From Streptomyces sp. SA15 (GTDB lineage Bacteria; Actinomycetota; Actinomycetes; Streptomycetales; Streptomycetaceae): a stretch of DNA of 54,698 bases. Each line of letters opens with the position of its first letter. Positions within the stretch are counted from its first letter, which is position 1. The position numbers and the translations under genes were made by a program. This document shows, piece after piece, positions 46,092-54,698 of this stretch. Under the pieces are notes generated by a model. The model worked only from the letters and a program-made list of their open reading frames with translations, did not search any database and was not told the origin of the DNA. The stretch spans positions 1 to 54,698 of the forward strand of contig NZ_NTGE01000044.1 of NCBI RefSeq assembly GCF_002291145.1. The letters are read 5' to 3'.

Positions 46092-46682
46092 TCACCTGGT
46101 GAGAGCGCCCGCCGCCGCCTCCTCCACTGCCTCCGCCGGGTCCCGCGCGTGCGCCACGCCCGCACCCTCGCCCACGTGCTTGTAGTAGAGCGTCGTCGGC
46201 CGCAGCACCCCGGCAGGGCTCGCCGCGTAGTCGGGGATCACGCCGGCCCGGATCCAGCCCGACGAGCGGTACAGGTGCTCGGCGGGGCTGTCGGTCTCGG
46301 TGTCCAGGTGGAGGAGGGTGACGCCGGCGCCCACCGCCGCTTCCTCGGCGGTGGTCACAAGCGTGCGGCCGAGGCCCTGTCCGCGGGCGTCCCGGTGCAC
46401 CATCAGCTTGACCAACTCGGCGCGGTGGCGGCTGTTGGGCTTGTCGGGGAAGGCCAGACCGACCGTGCCGACGATCCGGTCCCCGTCGTGTGCCGTCCAC
46501 ACGGCGAGTTGCCCGGCGTCCGCCGCGGCGACGCGCTCCTGCCACCAGGCGACGGCCGCCGCCCGGTCGAGCGGCGCGAGGAATCCGACCGAGGCGCCCC
46601 CGTCGACCGTGTCGACCAGCAGGTCGGCCAACCCCTCCACACTCGCCGCCAGTCGGGCTCCTTCCACCCGGCTCACGATCAC
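46092..46682 (-). CDS. GNAT-family N-acetyltransferase
   Basis: A 196-residue acetyltransferase. Its GTG overlaps the stop of the XRE-cupin gene (GTGA), so translation is coupled. Acetyl-CoA motif A: ELVKLMVHRDARGQGLGRTL. Motif B: LLHLDTETDSPAEHLYRSSG. The sequence resembles antibiotic- and small-molecule-type GNATs. The pairing with an XRE-cupin regulator suggests the acetylase target or product is sensed by that regulator, which is inference. Confidence 0.92.
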   Translation of the reverse strand: MIVSRVEGARLAASVEGLADLLVDTVDGGASVGFLAPLDRAAAVAWWQERVAAADAGQLAVWTAHDGDRIVGTVGLAFPDKPNSRHRAELVKLMVHRDARGQGLGRTLVTTAEEAAVGAGVTLLHLDTETDSPAEHLYRSSGWIRAGVIPDYAASPAGVLRPTTLYYKHVGEGAGVAHARDPAEAVEEAAAGALTR

Positions 46683-47269
46683 GGCAGCACCACCGCCAGC
46701 GCATACCGCACCTCGTCCCGCCCCGCGCACCGGAAGCGCGTCGGCCCCCACACCCTCAGCCGCAGGCAGTCCCCGGTCTCCAGGTGGTGCTCGATGTCCC
46801 GCGCCGTGACCTCCAGCGCCCCCGCCAGCACCCAGATGTGCTGCTCCAGGCCGGGCACGGGCGGCCGGTCGTAGGCGATGTCGGCGCCCGCGGCGAGCCG
46901 CCCCTCGACGAGTTCGCCGCGCAGCCCCGGGGCCGGCGGGGACACGGACCGTCGTACGAACCCGGAGGTGCGGTCCTCCCACACCGGCTGCTCGGCGACC
47001 CGCACCAGCGGCGCAGGCTCGGCCTCGACCTCACTGAGGAGCTGGGACATGGTCCGTTCGTAGACGTGACAGAGCCGGTTCAGGAGGGAGGCGGTCGGGC
47101 TGATCTCCGCCCGTTCGGCCCGGGACAAGGTCGAACGGCTGATTCCACTGCGCTCCGCCAGCTCCCCCAACGACCAACCGCGCTCGGCCCGCAGCCCGGC
47201 GAGGCGGGCGCCGAGCCGGGCATCGACGGGGTCGGGCTCCGGAGCGGCCTCCACAGAAACGTTTCTCAT
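46679..47269 (-). CDS. XRE-family regulator with cupin domain
   Basis: A 196-residue protein from ATG 47269. The N-terminal XRE helix-turn-helix (RLGARLAGLRAERGWSLGEL, RSGISRSTLSRAERAEISPT) is followed by a cupin_2 effector domain (PGLEQHIWVLAGALEVTARD, LETGDCLRLRVWGPTRFRC). The layout is that of PuuR/SutR-like regulators. It is coupled by 4 nt to the GNAT gene. A palindrome AGAAACGTTTCT overlaps its first codons, which would allow auto-repression. Confidence 0.92.
   Translation of the reverse strand: MRNVSVEAAPEPDPVDARLGARLAGLRAERGWSLGELAERSGISRSTLSRAERAEISPTASLLNRLCHVYERTMSQLLSEVEAEPAPLVRVAEQPVWEDRTSGFVRRSVSPPAPGLRGELVEGRLAAGADIAYDRPPVPGLEQHIWVLAGALEVTARDIEHHLETGDCLRLRVWGPTRFRCAGRDEVRYALAVVLP
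47255..47266. promoter_or_regulatory. Palindrome over the start of the XRE-cupin gene
   Basis: AGAAACGTTTCT, 12-bp perfect palindrome covering codons 2-5 of the gene at 47269. A candidate operator for the XRE protein. Confidence 0.45.
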
Positions 47270-47304
47270 ATCCGGGACGATATCCCAGAAATGAAACGGC
47301 CGGG

Positions 47305-48207
47305 TTACATGCGAGCCGCTTCTTCCAGCGCCTCCAGCACCGGCCGGATCAACGGGTGCTCCTCCGCGCCCCGCCGTACGGCCGCGAAGACCCGGCGCGT
47401 GGGCGCGACACCGTCGACGGGGCGGACCACCACACCCACGAGTTCCATGCCGCGCAGCGCCGAGCGCGGCACAAGCGCGACGCCCGCGTCGGCGGACGCC
47501 AGCGCCACCACGGCACGGAAGTCGTCGGATGAGTGCTCGAGGCGGGGCTGGAATCCGGCACTCTCGCAGGCGAGGACGACCACGTCGTGGCAGGGGTTGC
47601 CGGGGTAGGGGCCGATCCACGGGTCCTTGGCCAGTTCGGCGAGCGGGATCTCGTCGGCGTCGGCGAGGCGGTGGCTGACCGGGACGACCGCGTCGAAGGG
47701 CTCGGCGTACAGCGGGACATGGGCCAGGCGCGGGTCGTCGGCGGGCGGGGCTCCGCGGTACTCGACGGCGACCGCCACGTCGACCTGGCGGTCGAGCACC
47801 ATCGGCAGACTGGCGTCGCCCTCAGCGTCGTGGACGCGGATGCGGATACCCGGCGCCGACCCGGCGAGGCGGGCCACAGCGGGCGCGACGACCAGGGCGA
47901 TGCCGGTCGCGAAGGAGGCGACCGTGACCGTGCCGGCCGCGCCCGAACCGTAGGCCGCGAGTTCGGCCTCGGCCCGCTCCAGTTGGGCGAGGACGGCGTT
48001 GGTGTGGCTGAGCAGGATCTCGCCGGCCGCTGTCAGCCGTACGCCCTTGGCGCCACGCTCGACCAGCCGGTGGCCCGTCTCCTGCTCCAGGGCCGTCAGC
48101 TGCTGCGAGACCGCCGACGGCGTGAGGTACAGCGCGGCGGCAGCCGCAGTCACCGTGCGGTGGTCGGCCACCGCACGGAGGATGTGGAGCCGTCGCGCTT
48201 CGATCAT
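47305..48207 (-). CDS. LysR-family transcriptional regulator
   Basis: A 300-residue LysR protein. N-terminal winged helix: EARRLHILRAVADHRTVTAA, then YLTPSAVSQQLTALEQETGH. The substrate-binding domain starts at about residue 90 (GTVTVASFATGIALVVAPAV) and shows normal length. It is 37 bp behind kbl on the same strand, so it may belong to the tdh-kbl operon or respond to its metabolites. LysR genes are more often divergent from their targets, so the target is open. Confidence 0.93.
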   Translation of the reverse strand: MIEARRLHILRAVADHRTVTAAAAALYLTPSAVSQQLTALEQETGHRLVERGAKGVRLTAAGEILLSHTNAVLAQLERAEAELAAYGSGAAGTVTVASFATGIALVVAPAVARLAGSAPGIRIRVHDAEGDASLPMVLDRQVDVAVAVEYRGAPPADDPRLAHVPLYAEPFDAVVPVSHRLADADEIPLAELAKDPWIGPYPGNPCHDVVVLACESAGFQPRLEHSSDDFRAVVALASADAGVALVPRSALRGMELVGVVVRPVDGVAPTRRVFAAVRRGAEEHPLIRPVLEALEEAARM

Positions 48208-48244
48208 GCGAACGATTATCGCAATATGTCCGGCCGGTCAGTCT

Positions 48245-49465
48245 TCACCTGTCTGTCCGGCCGGACGCCAGCTCGGACTCCAGCTCGGCCCGCGCCGCCA
48301 CGAACGCGTCGACCGCGCGGTTCACGTCGTCCGTGGAGTGCGCGGCGGACAGCTGCACACGGATCCGGGCCTGCCCCTGTGGCACGACGGGGTACGAGAA
48401 GCCGATCACGTACACGCCGCGCTCCAGCAGCAGCTCCGCGAGGCGTCCCGCCTTCGCCGCGTCCCCGATCATCACGGGCGCGATGGCGTGGTCGCCGGGC
48501 AGGACGTCGAAGCCCTCCTCGGTCATCCGGTGGCGGAACAGGGCGGTGTTCTCGGCCAGCCGGACCCGCAGGTCGTCCGCCGACTCCAGCAGGTCGAGCA
48601 CCTTCAGGGAGGCGGCGGCGATCACCGGCGCGAGGGTGTTCGAGAAGAGGTACGGCCGTGAGCGCTGGCGCAGGAGCGCGACGATCTCGGCGCGGGCGGC
48701 GACGTAGCCGCCGGAGGCGCCGCCGAGCGCCTTGCCGAGGGTGCCGGTGATGATGTCGACGCGGTCCATCACGCCGTGCAGTTCGGGGGTGCCGCGGCCA
48801 CCGGGGCCGACGAAGCCGACGGCGTGCGAGTCGTCGACCATGACCATGGCGCCGTAGCGGTCGGCGAGGTCGCAGATCTCGCGCAGGGGCGCGACATAAC
48901 CGTCCATGGAGAAGACCCCGTCGGTGACGATCAGCTTCCGCCGCGCGCCCGCAGCCTCCTTCAACTGCCGCTCCAGGTCCGTCAGATCCCGGTTGGCGTA
49001 CCGGAAGCGGCGGGCCTTGGACAGGCGGATGCCGTCGATGATCGAGGCGTGGTTGAGCGCGTCCGAGATCACCGCGTCCTGCTCCCCGAGCAGCGTCTCG
49101 AACACGCCGCCGTTGGCGTCGAAGCAGGAGGAGTACAGGATCGTGTCCTCCTGGCCGAGGAAGGCGGACAGCCGTGCCTCCAGTTCCTTGTGCACCTCCT
49201 GCGTACCGCAGATGAAGCGCACGGAGGCCATGCCGTAGCCCCAGCGGTCCAGGGCCGCGTGGGCGGCGGCGATGACCTCGGGGTGGTCGGCGAGGCCGAG
49301 ATAGTTGTTGGCGCAGAAGTTGAGCACCTCCCCGGCGCGGCCGCCCTGGGTGACGTGCACGGTCGCGGACTGCGGGGTGTCGATCACGCGCTCGGGCTTG
49401 TGCAGGCCGGCGGCGCGGATCTCGTCGAGGGTGGTGCGCAGGTCGTCGCGCACGGAGTCGAACAA
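48245..49465 (-). CDS. kbl: Glycine C-acetyltransferase (2-amino-3-ketobutyrate CoA ligase)
   Basis: A 406-residue PLP enzyme of the alpha-oxoamine synthase family that turns 2-amino-3-oxobutyrate and CoA into glycine and acetyl-CoA. Seen: [52 protein letters not shown] (PLP-ring His and Asp) and [17 protein letters not shown] with the Schiff-base Lys. Length is close to E. coli Kbl (398). tdh lies 34 bp upstream on the same strand, so the pathway pair is complete. Confidence 0.97.
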   Translation of the reverse strand: MFDSVRDDLRTTLDEIRAAGLHKPERVIDTPQSATVHVTQGGRAGEVLNFCANNYLGLADHPEVIAAAHAALDRWGYGMASVRFICGTQEVHKELEARLSAFLGQEDTILYSSCFDANGGVFETLLGEQDAVISDALNHASIIDGIRLSKARRFRYANRDLTDLERQLKEAAGARRKLIVTDGVFSMDGYVAPLREICDLADRYGAMVMVDDSHAVGFVGPGGRGTPELHGVMDRVDIITGTLGKALGGASGGYVAARAEIVALLRQRSRPYLFSNTLAPVIAAASLKVLDLLESADDLRVRLAENTALFRHRMTEEGFDVLPGDHAIAPVMIGDAAKAGRLAELLLERGVYVIGFSYPVVPQGQARIRVQLSAAHSTDDVNRAVDAFVAARAELESELASGRTDR

Positions 49466-49499
49466 TGGGAAGCTCCTAAGTGCTTACGCCGTAAGGGAG

Positions 49500-50534
49500 T
49501 TACGCGGCCCAGTCGAGGATGACCTTGCCGCCGCGGCCGCTCGCCGCGTCGGCGAACGCCGCCTCGAAGTCGCGGTAGCCGTACCGGCCGGTGATCACGG
49601 GGGCGAGGTCGAGGCCGCCCTCCAGCAGCACCGACATCGCGTACCAGGTTTCGAACATCTCGCGGCCGTAGATGCCCTTGACAGTGATCATCGAGGTGAC
49701 GATCCGGGCCCAGTCGACCGGGAACTCCTGGGACGGCAGGCCGAGCATCGCGATCCGGCCGCCGTGCGTCATGTTGGCGATCATGTCGCGCAGCGCCTCG
49801 GGGCGGCCGGACATCTCCAGCCCGATGTCGAAGCCCTCGCGCAGACCGAGTTCTCGTTGCCCGTCGGCGATGGTCGCCCGCGACACGTTCAGCGCGAGAC
49901 TCGCGCCGGTCTTGCGGGCCAGCTCCAGGCGCTCCTCGCTGACATCGGTGATCACGACATTGCGGGCGCCCGCGTGCCGGGCCACCGCTGCGGCCATCAG
50001 CCCGATCGGACCGGCGCCCGTGATCAGCACGTCCTCGCCGACCAGCGGAAACGACAGCGCGGTGTGCACCGCGTTGCCGAACGGGTCGAAGATCGCCGCC
50101 ACGTCGAGGTCCACCGGGACACGGTGCACCCACACATTGGACGCGGGCAGCGCCACGTACTCGGCGAACGCCCCGTCCCGGCCGACACCGAGCCCGACGG
50201 TCGCCCGGCACAGATGCCGCCGCCCGGCCTGGCAGTTGCGGCACTTGCCGCATACCAGGTGGCCCTCGCCGCTGACCCGGTCGCCGGCCTTGACGTCGGT
50301 GACGTCCCGGCCGGTCTCGACGACCTCGCCGACGAACTCGTGCCCGACCACGAGCGGGGTGCGGATCGTCTGCCGCGCCCAGCCGTCCCAGGACCGGATG
50401 TGCAGATCGGTGCCGCAGATGCCGGTGCGCAGCACCTTGATCAGTACGTCACCGGCGCCGACCACCGGCTCCGGCACGTCCGCGAGCCACAGCCCGGGTT
50501 CCGCCTTCTCCTTGACCAGCGCCTTCAACGCCAC
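49500..50534 (-). CDS. tdh: L-threonine 3-dehydrogenase
   Basis: A 344-residue zinc-dependent medium-chain dehydrogenase oxidising threonine to 2-amino-3-oxobutyrate with NAD. Start: GTG 50534 behind AGGAG; the open frame upstream is not supported. Catalytic zinc: [16 protein letters not shown] and [10 protein letters not shown]. Structural zinc: [18 protein letters not shown] motif: [20 protein letters not shown]. The C-terminal [20 protein letters not shown] is characteristic of Tdh. Forms an operon with kbl. Confidence 0.96.
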   Translation of the reverse strand: MALKALVKEKAEPGLWLADVPEPVVGAGDVLIKVLRTGICGTDLHIRSWDGWARQTIRTPLVVGHEFVGEVVETGRDVTDVKAGDRVSGEGHLVCGKCRNCQAGRRHLCRATVGLGVGRDGAFAEYVALPASNVWVHRVPVDLDVAAIFDPFGNAVHTALSFPLVGEDVLITGAGPIGLMAAAVARHAGARNVVITDVSEERLELARKTGASLALNVSRATIADGQRELGLREGFDIGLEMSGRPEALRDMIANMTHGGRIAMLGLPSQEFPVDWARIVTSMITVKGIYGREMFETWYAMSVLLEGGLDLAPVITGRYGYRDFEAAFADAASGRGGKVILDWAA

Positions 50535-50739
50535 GGCTCCTGAGCTGAGGCCCCGGACCCGGGCATGCCGAAGGATCCCGCGTTCGGGGAGAGGGGTGGT
50601 TTCGACTGGCAATCTGCCGTACGACGCAGTCCCCGGTCCATCGAGGTTTTCTTAAGCGGCGCCACAGCTTTCCTTCACGCCGGCCCCGATAGACGCTCCA
50701 TGCGCGTATGTGCGGTGCTCAGCCGGATACTCGTGCGGA

Positions 50740-51795
50740 ATGGTACGGACACTGAAACGGCATGGAAGGCACGGCGCGGCCGGCCAGAAGACCGATGACG
50801 TCGTGCGCGCACCGGAGGCCGGCCCGGATGAGCAGGTGGAGCGGCAGGCGCCGGACACTCCGACCGATCTGCCCGGGCGCTCCTGGCGGGCGGTGCTGAA
50901 AGGCACCCTGAAGGAGTTCAAGAAGGACGAGCTGGCCGACCGGGCCGCGGCGCTGACGTACTACGGGATCCTGGCGCTGTTCCCGGCACTGCTCGCGTTG
51001 ATCTCGCTGCTCGGTGTAGTCGGCCGGTCGGCGACCCAGCAGGTGCTGGGCAACATCCAGAATCTCGCCCCGGGCGCGGCGCGGGACGTTCTGCGCAACG
51101 CGGTGGTGCAGTTGCAGGGCAACGCCGGGATCGGCTCGGTCATGGCGATCGTGGGTCTGGTGCTCGCGGTGTGGTCGGCGTCCGGCTATGTCGCCGCGTT
51201 CATCCGGAGCGCGAACGCCGTCTATGACGTCCCCGAGGGCCGTCCGGTGTGGAAGGTGCTGCCGGTGCGGGTCGGGGTGACCGTTGTGCTGATGCTCCTG
51301 ACCGTGGTCAGTGCGCTGATCGTGGTGTTCACCGGCGGTCTCGCAAGGGAGGTGGGTACCGCGCTGGGGGTCGGTGACACAGCGCTGACGGTATGGTCGA
51401 TCGCGAAGTGGCCGGTGCTGGTGGTCCTGGTCACGATCATGATCGCGATCCTGTACTGGGCGACGCCGAACGCGCGGGTCCGCGGCTTCCGCTGGATCAC
51501 GCCGGGCAGTTTCCTGGCGCTGGTGATCTGGATGATCGCCTCGGCCGGGTTCGCGTTCTACGTGGCGAACTTCGCCTCGTACAACAAGACCTACGGCACG
51601 CTCGCCGGTGTGATCGTATTCCTGGTGTGGTTGTGGATCACGAATCTGGCGATCCTGCTCGGCCTGGAGTTCGACGCGGAGCTGGCCCGTCAGCGCGCTG
51701 TCGCAGGCGGCCACCCGGCTGGTAAGGAGCCGTATGTGCAGCCGCGCGACACCCGGAAGTGGGACGAGGAGGACCGCCGCCGCCTCGAATCCTGA
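50740..51795 (+). CDS. YihY/BrkB-family membrane protein
   Basis: A 351-residue inner-membrane protein. Start: ATG 50740; a GTG-opened frame reaches a bit upstream. After a charged N-terminus, ELADRAAALTYYGILALFPA marks the family, then SVMAIVGLVLAVWSASGYVA, WKVLPVRVGVTVVLMLLTVV and the closing VWLWITNLAILLGLEFDAEL. About six helices. Once mis-named ribonuclease BN; its role is unknown, possibly transport. The gene ends with a charged tail (KWDEEDRRRLES). It converges with the GAF gene (19 bp). Confidence 0.94.
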   Translation: MVRTLKRHGRHGAAGQKTDDVVRAPEAGPDEQVERQAPDTPTDLPGRSWRAVLKGTLKEFKKDELADRAAALTYYGILALFPALLALISLLGVVGRSATQQVLGNIQNLAPGAARDVLRNAVVQLQGNAGIGSVMAIVGLVLAVWSASGYVAAFIRSANAVYDVPEGRPVWKVLPVRVGVTVVLMLLTVVSALIVVFTGGLAREVGTALGVGDTALTVWSIAKWPVLVVLVTIMIAILYWATPNARVRGFRWITPGSFLALVIWMIASAGFAFYVANFASYNKTYGTLAGVIVFLVWLWITNLAILLGLEFDAELARQRAVAGGHPAGKEPYVQPRDTRKWDEEDRRRLES

Positions 51796-51814
51796 GGTGG
51801 TGGATCACCGAGCG

Positions 51815-52402
51815 TCAGATCAGGAGTCCGTCGTCCTCCCGCCGCTCCAGCCGTACGACGAGCTGCGCGGCCGCCGACTTGATGGTCTCCAGGCCGGATC
51901 TGCCCCAGGGCCGCGGCTCGAAGTCGGCGGCGCACACGGTGCCCAGCACCATGCCTGTGCTGTCGACGAGGGGCGCGCCGAGATAGGAGCGGATGCCGAA
52001 CTCGTCGACGATGGGGTTGCCCGCGAACCGCGGATAGTCGCTCACGTCCTCCAGCACCAACGCCTTGCGCCGGACCACCACATGGGGGCAGAAGCCGTGG
52101 TCGCGCTCCAGGTGGCGGCCCAGCTCCGGGGTGCTCTCCTCGGTGTCCGCCGACCGCGTGACGGTCGGTCTGATGTCCGGGACGCGCAGGCCCGCGAAGA
52201 ACTGCCGGTGTTCGCCGATGAAGTTGACCATGGCGTACGGCGCCCCCGCGCACTCGGCGAGGCGGGCCGCGAAGGCGTCGAGGCCGGGCTCCGGGTGATC
52301 GCCCAACCCCAGTCGGCGCAGTCGCCGTACCCGGGCGGGGGCTTCCCTGTCCTCGGGGGTGAGCAACAGTCGACCGGCCGGGCGGGGCAGGTCGTAGCTC
52401 AT
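51815..52402 (-). CDS. GAF-domain protein at the end of the conservon
   Basis: A 195-residue protein from ATG 52402. After an Arg-rich N-terminus (ARVRRLRRLGLGDHPEPGLD), a single GAF domain fills the rest: AYAMVNFIGEHRQFFAGLRV-like core, DHGFCPHVVVRRKALVLEDV and YLGAPLVDSTGMVLGTVCAA. Cys/His in the FCPHV segment are typical of GAF sensors near light- or redox-responsive kinases. It lies 61 bp after cvnD in the same direction and may report to the Cvn complex. Confidence 0.88.
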   Translation of the reverse strand: MSYDLPRPAGRLLLTPEDREAPARVRRLRRLGLGDHPEPGLDAFAARLAECAGAPYAMVNFIGEHRQFFAGLRVPDIRPTVTRSADTEESTPELGRHLERDHGFCPHVVVRRKALVLEDVSDYPRFAGNPIVDEFGIRSYLGAPLVDSTGMVLGTVCAADFEPRPWGRSGLETIKSAAAQLVVRLERREDDGLLI

Positions 52403-52463
52403 GGGCGAACTCCGTCGCGGTGGACGTAGGTCATATGCGGCTCCGTGGCGGTGTGTGCGGGGA

Positions 52464-53063
52464 TCACATGTGGGCGCCGTGGCTGGGCGCGACGGCCGGG
52501 CTGTGGGCGATGAGGTGTCGTACGAGGGTGAGCAGGGTCTGGACCCCGGAACTGGAGATCCGGGCGTCGCAGCGGACGATGGGGATCTCCGGGGGGAGGT
52601 CGATGGCGGCACGGACCTCCTCGGGGTCGTAGCGGTACGAGCCGTCGAACTCGTTGATCGCGACGATGAAGCCGAGGCCGCGCTGCTCGAAGAAGTCGAC
52701 GGCGGCGAAGCAGTCCTCCAGGCGGCGGGTGTCGGCGAGGATGACCGCGCCCAGCGCACCCTCCGAGAGCTCGTCCCACATGAACCAGAACCGCTCCTGC
52801 CCGGGCGTGCCGAACAGGTACAGGACGTGTTCCGGGTCGAGGGTGATGCGGCCGAAGTCCATGGCCACGGTCGTCTCGACCTTGTTCTCGATGCCGTCGA
52901 GGCTGTCGGTCGCGGCGCTGACCGTGGTGAGCAGTTCCTCCGTGCTGAGCGGCGCGATCTCGCTGACCGCGCCCACGAAGGTCGTCTTGCCGACTCCGAA
53001 CCCTCCCGCCACCAGGATCTTCAGCGCGGTGGGGAAGGGGTCAGAGCTGTCGTCGTAGTCCAT
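52464..53063 (-). CDS. cvnD: Conservon small GTPase (CvnD)
   Basis: A 199-residue GTP-binding protein. The P-loop is AGGFGVGKTTFVGAV, switch region TTVAMDFGRITL, DxxG variant LFGTPGQERF, and VAINEFDG replaces the usual NKxD specificity motif, as in Cvn GTPases. The gene overlaps cvnC by 23 nt. In Streptomyces, conservon proteins A-D form a membrane-linked complex resembling a eukaryotic G-protein system and influence development and antibiotics. Confidence 0.94.
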   Translation of the reverse strand: MDYDDSSDPFPTALKILVAGGFGVGKTTFVGAVSEIAPLSTEELLTTVSAATDSLDGIENKVETTVAMDFGRITLDPEHVLYLFGTPGQERFWFMWDELSEGALGAVILADTRRLEDCFAAVDFFEQRGLGFIVAINEFDGSYRYDPEEVRAAIDLPPEIPIVRCDARISSSGVQTLLTLVRHLIAHSPAVAPSHGAHM

Positions 53064-53418
53064 CGAGCACTGCCTCCAGAAGGGCCCGGTCAGTCGGGTT
53101 GTGGTGGAACTCGGGTGGCTTGGTGGTCAGCGCCCCGCAGTCGACGAGGTCCGACAGCAGCACCTTGGTGACCACCGCCGGCAGCTTCAGGTGGGCGGCG
53201 ACCTCGGCGACCGAGACGGGGGCGCGGCACAGGTCGAGCGCCTGCGCGTGCTCGGGGCCGAGGTAGCCGAGGGGCGTGGCTCCGGTGGCCATCACGTGCG
53301 ACAACAGGTCGAACACGATGGTGGGCCGGGTGCGGCCGTTGCTGACCGTGAAGGGGCGCACCAGCCGTCCGGCCGCTTCGTCGAGCCAGGGCCCGTCGCC
53401 GGCCGTCGTCACGCTCAA
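53041..53418 (-). CDS. cvnC: Conservon DUF742 protein (CvnC)
   Basis: A 125-residue DUF742 protein: RLVRPFTVSNGRTRPTIVFD near the start, then EHAQALDLCRAPVSVAEVAA and LPAVVTKVLLSDLVDCGALT, a winged-helix-like segment. Its start overlaps cvnB by 4 nt and its end overlaps cvnD by 23 nt, so the three are translated together. Confidence 0.94.
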   Translation of the reverse strand: MSVTTAGDGPWLDEAAGRLVRPFTVSNGRTRPTIVFDLLSHVMATGATPLGYLGPEHAQALDLCRAPVSVAEVAAHLKLPAVVTKVLLSDLVDCGALTTKPPEFHHNPTDRALLEAVLDGLRRQL

Positions 53419-53849
53419 GGCCTCATCGCCGTGGGTTCGACGGTGTGCTGCCGGGGTGCGGTCACCAGGTAGGGGCGGACGCTCTTGACCAGCATCGCCA
53501 TCTCGTAGCCGAGCACGGCCGCGTCGGCCTCGCGGCCGGCGAGGACGGCGAGACAGGTGCCGGAGCCGGCGGTCGTGACGAACAGGAGGGTCGAGTCGAG
53601 TTCGACGACGACCTGGCGGACGTCGCCGCCGTCCGCGAAGCGGACGCCGGCGCTGCGGCCGAGGGAGTAGAGGCCGGAGGCCAGGGCGGCCATGTGATCG
53701 GCGCCGTCCGGGTCGAGGCCGTGGACCGACTTCACGAGCCCGTCGCTGGACAGCAGGACCGCGCTGATGGTGTGCGGTACGCGCTGCACGAGGCCGCTCA
53801 TCAGCCAGTCGAGATCGGATACATGGCCGGTCGGCGCTTCGCTCGCCAT
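53415..53849 (-). CDS. cvnB: Conservon roadblock/LC7 protein (CvnB)
   Basis: A 144-residue roadblock/LC7-domain protein from ATG 53849, preceded by AAGGAG; an upstream in-frame start is less likely. Core: LDWLMSGLVQRVPHTISAVL, SSDGLVKSVHGLDPDGADHM, VVVELDSTLLFVTTAGSGTC. MglB-like partner of the CvnD GTPase, probably regulating its nucleotide state. Overlaps cvnC by 4 nt. Confidence 0.94.
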   Translation of the reverse strand: MASEAPTGHVSDLDWLMSGLVQRVPHTISAVLLSSDGLVKSVHGLDPDGADHMAALASGLYSLGRSAGVRFADGGDVRQVVVELDSTLLFVTTAGSGTCLAVLAGREADAAVLGYEMAMLVKSVRPYLVTAPRQHTVEPTAMRP

Positions 53850-53917
53850 GGTGGATCGACTCCTTGAGGTACGAAGGTCTGCGGGAGCGCTGGGGGTGGG
53901 GGTGGAAGCGGGGGTGG

Positions 53918-54471
53918 TCATCCGGCGGGTGCGCTCCCGTCGTGCCGGGTGGTGTGGTCGAGGTCGGGACCGGGCGCGGGGAGGCTGCCCCGCAGGCCGC
54001 GCGCCTCGGTTATGTGGGCCGCCTCCGGGTGCGCGGGCTCCATCGAGGCCGATCCCCGGTCCGAGGAGGCCGATCCCCTGTCCATGGAGGCCGAACTGAC
54101 GTCCGTGTGGCCCGAACCCATGGGCGTCGGCCCCATGGGAATCGCCCAGCGGTGTGCGGTGCCCCCATGTGGCGAGGCATGTGTCGAGTCATGTGTCGAG
54201 TCGAGACGCACCGACTCCCGGTAGACCGACTCCGGTCGCGGCATCGGCTCGTCGTACGTCGGCTCGTCGTACGTCGGCTCCAGGTGCTGCTGGGCCTCGG
54301 CGAGGCCGATGCCGCGTTGGAAAGCCGCCATCAGACCCGGGTCGTGGCCGGCCAGGTACTCGGAGTCCTGACGCGGCGCCGGTCCGTCGCGCAATTGCGG
54401 CGCGATGTGTTCCTGGGCCCGGCGCCGGGGAAGTTGGGGCTTGCCCATGGTGCCGCGCACGGCACTGTTGC
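53918..54471 (-). CDS. cvnA: C-terminal end of the conservon sensor kinase (CvnA), cut by a G run
   Basis: The frame ends GLRGSLPAPGPDLDHTTRHD and begins, after the G run, PRNSAVRGTMGKPQLPRRRA followed by QEHIAPQLRDG, which is the typical tail of Cvn sensor kinases (LP.R..Q.HLAPQL) behind the ATPase domain. The tail holds repeats of EPTYDEP and MDRGSAS-type segments and is low-complexity. The kinase and membrane parts should lie farther right but the sequence is lost in the homopolymer. Only the last 180 or so codons are readable. Confidence 0.75.
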
Positions 54472-54575
<104 letters not shown>

Positions 54576-54576
54576 G

Positions 54577-54698
54577 GTTGCCGGGGCGTTGGCCGTGGGG
54601 GCTTGGACGCAGGTGGGAACTGTGGGGTACGTGGTGGAACGGGGGCTGTTGCCGGAGGCGGTGGCGGCCAAGTACCGGGAGCCTTGGGTGGGGTACCA
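54577..54698 (+). CDS. Possible plus-strand gene fragment after the G run
   Basis: The frame reads VAGALAVGAWTQVGTVGYVV and ERGLLPEAVAAKYREPWVGY to the window end without a stop. It looks like a membrane-protein segment and has high third-position GC (about 33 of 40 codons). It does not fit the expected CvnA kinase on the other strand, which supports a false join. Tentative. Confidence 0.3.

Overview
This window is high-GC DNA with strong third-position GC bias. Its gene families are typical of a Streptomyces-type actinomycete: SNF2/SWIM pair, xylAB with a ROK repressor, Cvn conservon, CebR-type operator, AbfB and ricin-type lectin modules. All calls rest on reading translations and motifs by eye; no database search was run.

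Layout. (1) 1-13.5 kb is ordered and intact: the end of an SNF2 helicase coupled to a SWIM zinc-finger gene, a secreted phytase-like esterase, a proline-rich membrane protein, divergent xylA/xylB with xylR, a Tat-exported amidase, and a GAF-type regulator next to an aldehyde dehydrogenase that ends in a clear terminator. (2) 13.5-18.3 kb is a patchwork of broken genes: tyrosine integrase, IS630-type transposase tail, MarR, polysaccharide deacetylase, amidohydrolase tail and two Lrp/AsnC pieces, with two intact alpha/beta hydrolases among them. (3) 18.3-26.3 kb is a secreted polymer-degradation cluster: a cutinase/polyester-hydrolase-like enzyme with a ricin-type lectin tail, a GH5 mannanase-like enzyme, an SGNH esterase behind a perfect CebR box, and a GH43-AbfB arabinosidase-like enzyme. 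Among these lie a TetR/isochorismatase pair and transporter debris. (4) 26.4-34.3 kb holds transposase and group II intron debris, two oxidoreductases, and a mirror-image duplication of a TetR pair around a 14-TM exporter, with six copies of one palindromic operator. (5) 34.4-45.5 kb is accessory: a Fic-like toxin/antitoxin pair, a second TetR/exporter pair, several small or broken genes, and a TniQ-like gene next to tRNA-Pro(GGG). A 16-bp copy of the tRNA anticodon arm lies 135 bp away, as expected of an attachment site. (6) 45.7-54.7 kb is again ordered: MmcQ-like gene, coupled XRE-cupin/GNAT pair, tdh-kbl-lysR, a YihY membrane protein, and a conservon (CvnA end, B, C, D plus a GAF gene). 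It ends in a roughly 100-nt G run that looks like an assembly fault.

How parts work together. xylA and xylB convert xylose to xylulose 5-phosphate under XylR. The esterase, mannanase, arabinosidase and cutinase would attack plant polymers outside the cell, and at least one gene answers to a cellobiose-type repressor site. tdh and kbl convert threonine to glycine and acetyl-CoA. The most unusual structure is the TetR/exporter mirror duplication at 28.6-33.8 kb, where intact and decayed regulator copies share near-identical operators and probably form one cross-regulated circuit.
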